From Xanthostigma xanthostigma (Eukaryota > Arthropoda > Insecta > Raphidioptera > Raphidiidae): a DNA stretch of 64,000 nt. The notes under the pieces were generated by a model that was not told where the DNA came from, did no database searches, and saw only the letters and a list, made by a program, of their open reading frames with translations. The number at the start of each line of letters is the position of its first letter. The first letter of the stretch is position 1. Shown here in pieces: positions 54,046 to 64,000 of this stretch. Location of the stretch: the NCBI GenBank assembly GCA_963575645.1, contig OY754470.1, positions 24,472,501-24,536,500 on the forward strand, given 5' to 3'. The position numbers were made by a program, and so were the translations under genes.

Positions 54046-56284
54046 GAAGTAAATGTAACATCCCCCACATACAATGTCGTCCCCTTAAAGTGTCGCGCCA
54101 ATTACACGGTTTTGTTCCCAAGCAGACGCGCCATTTGATGAATTAGAACTTCCGGGGCTGTAAAGATTTTTTTATCATTCTGTACATATTAATGTATTGC
54201 AAATTATAATATTTATTCCAAAAAGGAGCAACGTTCACGGACATTATTAATTTGTGTGCTGGCTTCTATGATGTAATACCATGTAATAAATTCAAATGTT
54301 TTCAACTATAAACTGTGAAAACATTGCCTTGAAATAATTTATTTTAATTTTCCAACTTCTTTATACCACACATTAAAACCACGTAGTTATGAATTTATGA
54401 TAATTCAGAAAATAAATGTTTTTTTATTCATTCCATACAAGGTCTGAAATCATTTTTATTATCATTAAGTAATACTGTTGATATTATTTGTCATTTCTAA
54501 TTTGAAACTAATTTACTTTAGAAGCAATATTTTATAGCGCAATAGTGCAAACTTCTGTAGGTAAAATTCATTCAGATTCTTATCCTGACGGATAATTTCC
54601 TCGTGTTCGATATTGCGAATATGTTATAATTTCTGAAACAAAAATATGGTTAAGATTATAGAATATTTTGAAATAGAGTTACGGGCTTAATGTCTAGTAA
54701 AAGTATAAAGTGTGGGTACTGATTTTACTCAGAATTGCAACCTTTACAACATTTTTTATAAACATTTTTTTGATAACGTTGGTTATTTTTTAGATATTGC
54801 TATTTTAATAAAAAAAAAACACGTTTTTTTAAAGTATAAATCCGTACCTGCTCGCCTAGCAGGCGGGGAAAAACTTATTATGTTCATTTCAGGACTAAAA
54901 AAGGGATAAAATAATTTCCGGCTTTCCACTAAATAATTTCGAATTAGGCTTGTTTTTACTCTCCTGCTAACAGACCTATTACATTTTACTCAGGATTAAA
55001 GTTCTAGCCGAGGATAAATAAAAAGAAATTAAAGTTGTGATCACATTTAACTGGTTGTTTTAAAACGGCAGCTTTATAATAATTATATTCGAAGCCAACG
55101 TGATTTGCTAATTATTAGGCTAATTGAACGCTAATTTGACCGCATTGTCAACGTATGTCTATCATCATCTCTGTCTAAACGCTCGGTCGTCGCGGTCTGC
55201 GTGCGAAAACTCAAGGCTAATAAGTTTTTCTTGTAAACTATTATAAATTCGAATTGTTGTTTCCATATGATTGAAGGTCGTTAAAATTTGACGACCAAGG
55301 TTCTTATATTATGTATTCTCTTCCGGTATATATCTGTACAGTTCGCACAAAACAACGTTTCAATGCTAATTCTGATTGACATTTATCGGTTAAAATATAT
55401 ATGGTTATGTAATTTAGCACGTGCAACTTGTACATTCTACTTGACTACAGTGAAAGGTCGATTGTTCATAATTTAATGTACCTATAATGTTAGTTGTAAA
55501 TTAGAAAACGGGGGAATTTTGCGTATTATATGTAAAGTTAAATTTCTAAAATATTTTGTCAGTTTTGTATTAAATTTCGTCAGGATTTTTTTCGTTTTAG
55601 CGAATAGTTTTTAATTTGATTTCCAAATATTAATTTCAACTGTTAGTACATCGATGATTTATTATAATAACAATGTCAATATTGGTATATATCATCTACG
55701 ATTTTTATATTTATCATAAAATCAATATAGGTAACTCCCATAATGTGGGAGCTCGTAAATCGAGAATGTAGACATTTAGTTGATTACATTAATTTATTTT
55801 CAATTTTATTGATAATTGGAAAAAGTCACACCTGCAATAATTAAAGAAAATAATAGGCCATATTTTAAATTGCCTTAAAATATTCGTATCATAATATTAA
55901 TGCGCAGGAATTTTTGTCTCGCTCAAATGCAAAATTAACGTGTATGCAAATAAGGCTCAGTATCGTTTTTATACAGATTTATGAGTGTTTACTACAAATC
56001 TGACGTCACAAGCCATCATGGCGTGTCAAAAAAATGCTGTTATACAATTGAAATAATGAATCGACCTCGAGTTTTTATGAATGCAACCCGATAATTTTTT
56101 TTCTCGATATATTTTATCGTATTCGCATAATTTGATATTTAATGTCAAATATCTTATTATGTGACTCGCAAACTAATTTTTTTTTTGTCCCTTCAGTAAT
56201 CGGAGTACCAAGTACCTATACAAATAAAAAGTAGTGATTTTACTTAATTGTCCAGCTTATATACCTAAACCAAATTAGCCATTT
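54046..56284. other. No gene seen over 2.2 kb
   Basis: AT-rich, no frame above 65 codons, no repeat recognised except the flank of array M. Confidence 0.45.
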
Positions 56285-56490
56285 TCATAATTTTTATGTC
56301 TTTCTGTTGGTTCCGAGTTATAAAACGAAAACTACTAAACCGATTTTGCACAGGTCACAGCGTAATGTTAATTATCGTCAGGAAATAGGGTAGGTTATAG
56401 TTATAGTATATATCGTCGAGATTCTAGTAAAGAAATCGAAGGAGTTCTAGCGACACACACGCGAATGAAGCCACCGGTCAAAGCTAGTTG
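56285..56490 (+). repeat. Short-element tail
   Basis: 'aaaactactaaaccgatttt' followed by 'gcgacacacacgcgaatgaagc' and 'caaagctagt' is the usual pattern of short LINE/SINE 3' tails. Confidence 0.4.
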
Positions 56491-57524
56491 ATTTATAAAA
56501 TATACCTATACATATTATTGCTATGATGTAACACATATTATTATAGGTTCGCAAATAATTTTTATCAACACACGACATATTTGTCTAAAAAAATAGAAAA
56601 AAAACAAGGTCAATTATTTATCCGTATCATCCGTATTTACATTAAAATGTAATTTATATATTAACAGTATCATTTTTAACACGTTTTTATTTTTGATAAA
56701 AATGCTGTTTAAATATTTTGAAAACTGGAAAAACAACGTTTTAATGTCGATCGAATCTCAATATACTAGAATTTTGAAGGCAAACTGTTTATTGAATGAA
56801 ATAATTCAGTAATTGACCTGATTTGCGTAAATGCACCGTTCAGATTAATCGCTATAGAGTTATAAACATTACTATTTTTTGACACATTGAGTTCTTTTCT
56901 TGTTTCGAATATAACAAATGATTGATAATACTTTGTGGGCAGCAACATAATCCGGATCCCCGTAGACATATTTTCCAAGAAAGTCGCTCTTCTATAAAAT
57001 ATTATATGAACGGTTTTTAAATTACGTTGTCACATTAGCACCGCTAAAGTATAATTATTTAGGAGTTAAAAATGAACGAAACGCTACTTTCCTCGAGCAA
57101 AGCTAGGTAGAACGTCTAGTTTCATCTATTCGTAAGCCATCGTTACAATTTTTGTCATTGTGTTTTTAAACTGATTACACTGGCAATTGTTATATATGTA
57201 TACATACTATACATAGTTGACCGTAATATTTTACTATCTGCAATAGTTATCCAATTGAAACTGACTTCTTTACATATTTAATTACTATTTATCCAAGACA
57301 TCTTTATTTCCATGACTCATAAAGATAAAATTCATAAATGTCAGCGACCCCCAGTTATCGAGAAAAGGTATAATGTGAACTAATTAATTAATTTAACGAG
57401 AAACATTTATTTAAACCACGTTTGTTCATATAAATTAAAAGTTATTATTTAAGAATCGTTTCTCAACGATATCGTAACAGACACCACTCCTACCTTTACT
57501 ATATTTTACCACGTTTTTACTATT
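56491..57524. other. No gene seen
   Basis: AT-rich; nothing supported. Confidence 0.45.
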
Positions 57525-57850
57525 TTTTATGTTCCATACCTCAAAAAAAAGGAACCTTTATAATCAATTCGTTGTCTGTCTTTCTGTCTATCAAATATGT
57601 ACTCAAGTCTGCAATCCCTTGGAGCTGTGACAAGATCAAACTTTTAAGTCAACGCAATCAAAAGATACGGCCGTTTATGCCGCATAATATGGTTCAAAAA
57701 TAAAGTATTGGTATGAACGGTTAGGGTACGATAACTGGATGTGCAAAATATTCATTGGAAATACTCAATTATTGTTTTAAATAACATATTTAACAGTATT
57801 ATTAGCCGTTTTAAGGGAGCGAGTTCTTCTCGCACTTGTCCGTCTTTTTT
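57525..57850 (+). repeat. GGTTCCGTACC-family repeat, truncated copy
   Basis: 'gttccatacctcaaaaaaaagg' through 'gttgtctgtctttctgtct' and the 'gcgagttcttctcgcacttg' end match 22183-22750 at both ends, with a shortened middle. Confidence 0.55.
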
Positions 57851-58886
57851 CTTAAAAGGTTCTCAAATTTTTTGGTAACTTACATTCAAACATCGTCCTT
57901 TTTGTGTTCGTGTAGAAAAACAGCAAGATTATATAAATAAAATAATTTGTGGACGTCGTAATAATAGAAAAGAATGCATAATGCAATTTTTACACGAACC
58001 CGATTTAAGTACCAGTGTCAAGCGGATAAACAATGCGTCTAACAGCACCGCGAGTGCATTGAACCAAACAGAGCACCGCCCAGTCCAATTGCATCTCTCG
58101 TCTACGTATTATATGCACTGTTGCAGTCACATGCAATCCCCCAAACGCACACAGGTACGGCCTGACCTATAAGTCGTAGGGCAAAGCGCCCATCTTTTTA
58201 GTTCGGACCTCCGAGTACAAATCCCTTCCAGTCGGGTCGTCCCGCGTTTTTTTGTTGCTGAAATTACATTACAAATAGAATATTATGAAACGTTTTTTTT
58301 AAATTTTTTAATATTTCCAAAAGTGTGAATTTTAAACATAGAATTATGCCGCCACCGAACTGACGTAATATTCAGTTCATGATTGACTGGCAATTTTACT
58401 CTGTCAGACTCGCAGATCTGTCAAATTAGAGGGAAACCACAAGGAAGACAATTTATATACATCTCTTTCTATAGATATAGAAGTGTGAAAATAACCAACT
58501 GTTTCGTTCTTTTATACTTTATTTTAATTGCAAATAATTAATTCTTGTTTGCAATTTAGAGGAAGGATATACATTATTTGTTTATTTATGAGAAAAATAT
58601 GCACCATTGTCAAAGTTTGACACGTGGAGCAACCATGTTATATTCGGAAAACATATGCATAATAATATAATCAATACTAATATTTAAAATTGTAAACCTT
58701 TATAATTTGGTTTATAATTTTGTCTTATAATATCAGTCGACAATGATGACGAATTTTGATGTAACTTGGTAGTGGTACACTATCAATGATTATTACTGAA
58801 CCCTAAAGTACAGGTATATATTATATAGCAAACGTTTAACAAACGTGGATCTTTAAATGTTTGTTTTTAGGGTTAAATTTAAAATC
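57851..58886. other. No gene seen
   Basis: Slightly GC-richer around 58020-58250 with a 63-codon frame of no recognisable type; otherwise AT-rich. Confidence 0.4.
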
Positions 58887-59092
58887 AGAGTTTAAAAAAA
58901 CTCAAAAAAAAACACTCTTATAGCAATGTGGACTAAAAAGTAAAAAATAAATTTTAAATAAATAAGATTTAGTTCAACAGCGATAGGAAGTCCCCAACTA
59001 GTTCATATCGCTGTTGAACAATATCTTTATATTTAAAAATTATTCTTTACTTTTTAATCCGCATTGCTACAAAAGAGTGTTTTTTTAACTCT
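58887..59092. repeat. Foldback element, about 95-bp arms
   Basis: The left arm ('agagtttaaaaaaactc', 'cactcttatagcaatgtgg', 'agttcaacagcgata') is mirrored by the right ('tatcgctgttgaac', 'ccgcattgctacaaaagagt'). Small indels in A/T runs. The centre is about 'ggaagtccccaactagttca'. Confidence 0.75.
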
Positions 59093-61526
59093 ACTTTGTT
59101 CTAGTATTATCTGAGTTACTGATTTCTCAGTTTTTACTTTTTTAATAATCTCTGTCTTTTTTTCGAATCCAGTCCGTCTCTGAACACGCTATGCCATGAT
59201 ATACAGTTCATTATCCTTAGCTTAGAGTTCTTATCTACTTTTTCCCGATTCCAACGCAGTTATTCATTCAAAACCTTATTGTTTAGTTTTCTAAATTATT
59301 AAAAATAAACTTTGCATTACCCACAATAATGCTTTTTGTACTGGATTTTTTTTATACGTACTACAGACTGTAGTTGTGAATACATAGTTCCGCAACAATA
59401 AATAAATATTAAAAAAAATACTTATTCCATATTTATATAAAAAAGTATTTATTTCTTCTTGACGAATTTCCATTTGTGCCGGAAAATAGAAAAGGAAAAA
59501 CGCTCTATTTTTTTTATAAGTTGTATTTTTCTTTGTAGAGAGCCAACTGAAAATTGCATCAAATGTATAGTTACCCAGTGACATTTATATTTGAATAAAT
59601 ATTGAAACTCACAAGTCACGATGTCTTTGTTTTATAAAAGCTGACAATATCAGTAGAGAACGGATAGTGATATCTCTCACCCTTTATTTTGGCATGCTAT
59701 ATATTCAGAGCTTTTGGTACAATTAGCAATCGAAATTATAAACATACCTACCTACAAGAAATCAGGCCTTGGGAATAAGTACTTATAAAAGAACAATAAG
59801 AAACCCTTATACTAATACGGTTACCAATCGTCAAACAGGATCTCATATTTACTTCGTCTTTACTGTATATCAACAAAAAAAATATGTAAGCCGTAAGACA
59901 ATGGTGTACTCAATCTAAATCTTACTATGAGCCACTTTCCCACTTTCACTAGACCAAAAATATGACTTGCCACTACTAGATAACTTTGCCAACTTTTGAG
60001 GTGTACTTAATTCCCAAAAAGATCTGTGCAATCTCTTTTTCGTTTTACAGTGATAATCTAAAAGAGAAAGAGGAGAACATAGGAGTGAAGCTGCCGTTTC
60101 TCTGCATATAGGCAGCCATTTTTGACCAGCTTTCCAAGCTCCAGATTGTTTCCCTTTTCTATATCGATCAGTGTACATCCTACAAGGATATCTCGATCAA
60201 AATTCTGGCAGTATATCTTACAAGCACCACTGCCATAAAGATTTTGGGATCTAAATATATAAACTGTTGGAACGGGACAATGGATTGTTTTCTTTTTTCT
60301 TATTCCAAGCCATCATCATCGTTGAGGATTCATATCTCCTGTTCGGTATCTGAAGCCTTAACACCGCTGCCTTGAACACCCCACAATTGCATCACTGTCG
60401 CTCTAAATCATCCGTAACGGATGCATACATTATGAAATTAAATAGTATTATTTATTGTAGAGTGTGTGCCAATTTCGGCACTTACTTACAATTTTAATAG
60501 ATATTACGTTTGTATGTAGATCATGTCATGCTTTTAAAACCAACAGCGGCACAGCTCGACTGCTGTCTCAATCTCTCTCTTACTCACTCTCTCTTCCACA
60601 CGCGGGTGCGCGCACTCACCTCTCTTTTCTCTTTCTCACTCGCTGCTTGATACTATTCGTGTGATAGTATTTAATGTGTAGAGATTTTTCATTGACCCCA
60701 AAATTACGTACAGCGTTCGTTGTTGCGACTACACTGTAACAAATAGGATCAGCGTCGCTCGCGCACTGTTTGCTGTGTTGATCGCATAGGCCATGAGCTG
60801 CTTCTCTCATTTAAACAATGTTAAATACCTACATTTTATAATATGTGCGCGCGCAGGGCTGGGGGAGAAAAATTGACCCCGGTTTTCTTAACAAGTGGCA
60901 ACTACGGCAAAGCCAAAAGGAAGGATTATGTTTTTAGCAGTTTGTTAAGTGGGTATTTGAGTAAGAGACCTATAGAGACCAAGTTGGATTGATTTATAAA
61001 TTAAGGGTCGTTAGATTTTAGTGTGCCATAGACCATAAAAAAGGAGCGAGTCTTACAGTAGTTGTCAATAATTGTATGTATAAAAATATGGTTGACAGCT
61101 GTGTCTTCTTTCTCTTTCTTCCTTTTCTTCTCTTTTTGATTAGGTGCTGCATATGCGCCTACTGTAGGCCGCACCAAACCCTATTCTAAATGGACTGACT
61201 TCTTTTAACACATTTCCGATGCATTCACAAAATTACTGCCCATACTTAGAGCAAAGATGTTACACATCAAAAATTCAATATGGCGCCAGTTACTCGCCAT
61301 ATTGTCTCAGATGATATAAAAATTGCAATGATTTGAGATTTTGGGCTATTTCTTTTTGTTTATTATTGTCTAATTGATCACCATTATCCAGAAATAACTT
61401 ATCTATAACACTGAATTAAAAAAACATTTATGATGAAAACAAGCAAATCGAAACAGGAGACATTTTTTATTTTATTTGACTTTGATCAAAGCCACACATT
61501 GCAATTGTCGTAATGCTTAAGTATAC
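59093..61526. other. No gene seen over 2.4 kb
   Basis: A minus-strand 87-codon frame (59915-60178) has less AT-biased composition than others but no recognisable domain. A pyrimidine (CT)-rich run lies at 60565-60650 and another at 61105-61140. Confidence 0.4.
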
Positions 61527-61995
61527 AGGGCGTCTCTTATGACCAACAACGTTTTACAGTATACATATAGAACAAAATTAAATCAATTGTCAGGTATACC
61601 CCTTTAAAGTTAGGTTTTTAATAGGGAAAAAAAACTTTCAAATATAGAAAAAGGCAGAGTTCTTCCCACAGCCCTAACTTTAATGTTCCTTTTACATATT
61701 CATACTTAGCACACTGTACATATTGTTTTATTATTATTATACAAATGCCATGGCCCTCTTTGATAAAATGTATTATAAGTGCCTACATTTTTTCTGTCCG
61801 TATTTCCTTGACTTGCCTCTTTTTTTAAGATTTACGTACAAACAGTATAATTGTAAGCGGCAGCCATTGTCCTTTTGTGTTATTTGTTATGACTAGACAA
61901 TTTTTGATTTCCTGACTTTATTTTTTTTATTTTATGGACTACTTGAATTACCCTATTAAATGTGTATTTTCATTATACAGTGCGTCTCAAAAATA
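61527..61995. repeat. Two ends of the TATACAGGGTGTC type
   Basis: 'tatacagggcgtctc' (61525) and 'tatacagtgcgtctc' (61974), in the same orientation, resemble the termini of the element at 24964-25874. Probably truncated copies; the extent of each is unclear. Confidence 0.35.
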
Positions 61996-63269
61996 TGGGA
62001 AATAGCCTTTTTAATAGTATGTATTCTAAATATGAGAAACTTTGTTCATCACCGATTGTTTTTAAAACTAGGCAAACTATTTTTATTATCGTCGACTGCC
62101 AATTTGTTATCTACCATCTGGGACTACCAATTCATAATAATAATATAACACATTTTTCAATTCTTGTTTTTAGTTTTTATTTTTTAATAATAAATTTTAA
62201 AACCCTTTACTCAGATTTCAACCTGAAAATTATGGGGGCTTAATGCTTTTAAAAGAGGGGTCATAGAAACGCGTTATATAAATAGCGGCCATGAAGCCTG
62301 TAACCAGTAGACCTAGCTTCCTATGCTCTCCCGTGTTTCAAAACGGACCGTTTTCTGGTGCACACGAGATGGCGCTGTTATCACTACCTGGGAAAACTTC
62401 GGTTCTTTCCACCTGTTTTTGCCATAGTTATCAAAGTGCACAGACACTACACACATGTAAGCCATGAAAGTGTGTGCGTTACCCAGTAGCTGACGCCATA
62501 TTGGTTAATGCGACAAATATCTGTCCACCGATACGATCGAGCTGGGTCTCCTGGTTACAAGCTTCATGATAGTGGCATTCCTGCTATGGATTTTACATCT
62601 GACATCTGGTGGCAAAAAATGAAAATGCATCAAAACATGATTTCTTCAAATTTTGTCAAATTTCTATTCTCAAGCTCACGAGAAACATTTATGTATAAAA
62701 GTAAAATCAACGTGACCAAACATTCGACTGATTTTTTTCTTGTAAAAATTAACAGTAACTCGGTAAATATCCCAACATTGTCGACGGATAACCGACACTT
62801 TTGTGTCTATAATTTCATGTCGCTTTTTTCCATCACAAAATCGTTTTGAGGCAGTTTTTCTTTTGCTCAATTCTATTCATCGCTAATTACAGCTTTTTAT
62901 TAATCGTGCAGAAAAATAAACAATGGTTAAGTAAGATGTTAATTTTATTAAAAATATGTTATTTGTGTTAACTTTCATGTTTATTGTCGATAAAAATTAT
63001 ACTTTCTAAATTCTTCAAATACCTTAGCATACTATTGGTAATCTCCCACACTTTATATTTCTATTGTCTATTTTCACCACTATAGATGCTTCGATTTGAT
63101 ACCACTCGTATTTTATCTTTTTAAGAGAAGTTTTGAAGTTTGCATTATTATTTTTATTTTATTTGTGCAGTTTGGTTCTTTTGTCGTTTCTTTACCAGTA
63201 GTAGTTGAAGTAAACACATTCCCAAACAAGCACGCATTTATGAACTTAGAACTTGCGTCGATAATATAT
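61996..63269. other. No gene seen
   Basis: AT-rich with a GC-richer patch at 62290-62600. The 113-codon frame (62508-62849, +) shows no recognisable features. Confidence 0.4.
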
Positions 63270-63706
63270 AGGTAACCGGTAAATGCTCGTATTCCTCTCG
63301 GGAGAAGAAACCATGACAAATTTGGATGATTTAACCTCTGCCACTTAGGGGGGCGGAAATGCGTCCTTTTTATTTATGATAATGACACTTCTGTGAAGAA
63401 TTTTGATTTTATTTTTTTTCATTTATGATAAGTTTTAACACACAACATTAAATCTAACAGTAAGTTTCGTGGTTTTTAGCTTTAGGAAGGTTGGCCAATT
63501 AGTAAGCTATCAGATCATGGAAAAATTCAGGCCAAAAAGTTGGAATATTTTTAATTTTTAACTCCCAAAATTCGGATTTTTGGATAAAGAAAACCGAAGT
63601 AGATTTTCTCGAAAATGACGCATTTTTGGCTTCCAAGGGTTATTTATTCCAAATTAGTCATAGTTTCGTCTCCCGAGAGGAATACGAGCAAATACCGTTC
63701 ACCCTA
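63270..63706 (+). repeat. MITE-like element, family A, copy 2
   Basis: Starts GGTAACCGGTAAATGCTCG and ends GAGCAAATACCGTTCACCCT, with TATA-type flanks. Interior blocks match 537-926 in the same order ('gataatgacacttctg', 'ggaaggttggccaattag', 'cccaaaattcggatttttg'), with a few insertions. Confidence 0.7.
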
Positions 63707-63723
63707 TAATTAATAGAGTATAA

Positions 63724-64000
63724 AGACCGCTGCACACGAGACTGGTTTTGCTAGGTTTCAAGCGTGCTGTGGCGCTGACTTTCGTGATGGCTTTTATGTG
63801 TTCGCTTTACACGAACTCAGAGTGGGTCCTTTCTATGCCAAAATGAAGCGATATTTTGTGCGCAAACAATAAAAACAGGGCGGCGGAATGTTTGACCGTC
63901 GTTCAGCGTGATCGCTCGGACATCAATATTGAACTCGTCTTCATTGTGTCAGCTGCTTGCTGTGGTCGTATGGTCAGTTGGTTTTGATCATGCGTTTTTT
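63724..64000. mobile_element. Harbinger-like MITE end, cut by the window edge
   Basis: After TAA (63721-63723), AGACCGCTGCACACGAGAC matches the terminus of 23948-24404. The element continues past the window, so its other end is not visible. Confidence 0.5.

Noticed and set aside
59915..60178. Minus-strand 87-codon frame with less AT-biased composition
   Set aside because: No recognisable domain, no splice or promoter support; left as unassigned sequence.

Overview
This window looks like AT-rich, intron-sized or intergenic DNA from an insect nuclear genome, most likely a moth or butterfly. Three things point there: a BEL/Pao retrotransposon, a dense mix of hAT-type, PIF/Harbinger-like, Penelope-like and LINE remnants, and repeat families I associate with Lepidoptera. 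Those families are the element opening TTAGGGTTCCGTACC and closing near 'cgcacttggccgg', and short elements opening ACTAGCGGTCCCGCC and ending 'agtatagat'. The order-level assignment is inference from repeat style. There are no bacterial features, no rRNA and no functional tRNA gene.

The one long intact reading frame (29977-35271, + strand, 1764 codons) is the gag-pol polyprotein of a complete BEL/Pao element. The element (29665-35551) has 241-bp LTRs that I read as identical, a GACGC target duplication, and a purine tract before the right LTR. Its insertion is recent. Its reverse transcriptase active-site box nevertheless reads YVDN, with Asn at the second catalytic Asp position.

The rest is a layered record of transposition. 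3-18 kb holds hAT miniature elements with 8-bp target duplications (3809-4159, 8195-8859, 9729-10003, 12624-13140, 15135-15556), a probable solo LTR with a heat-shock-element-like promoter (5395-5966), foldback hairpins (6728-7120, 9242-9669, 14021-14168), and the first uninterrupted copy of a repeat seen again, broken, at 26-27 kb and 46-47 kb. 18-28 kb adds a Harbinger-like MITE with TAA duplications (23948-24404) and a palindromic DNA transposon enclosing a broken transposase tail (24964-25874). 35-48 kb holds a Penelope-like remnant inside a large inverted repeat (41318-42312), two more hAT insertions (one carrying another element inside it), two tandem-repeat arrays, and a near-perfect 231-bp palindrome (45767-45997). 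50-64 kb is sparser.

Host gene evidence is thin. A 72-nt exon-like segment with strong splice signals lies at 28154-28225. A possible 5'-leader exon ending ATGGCATTAGCCAG|GTAAGC lies at 52117-52734. Neither product is recognised.

The most unusual signals are: (1) two hammerhead-like RNA cores, each inside an inverted repeat, whose stem II differs by paired changes; (2) a tRNA-Lys-derived segment nested in a mobile short element; (3) the heat-shock-like motif cluster in the solo LTR; and (4) an exceptional density of long inverted repeats that would fold into dsRNA if transcribed.
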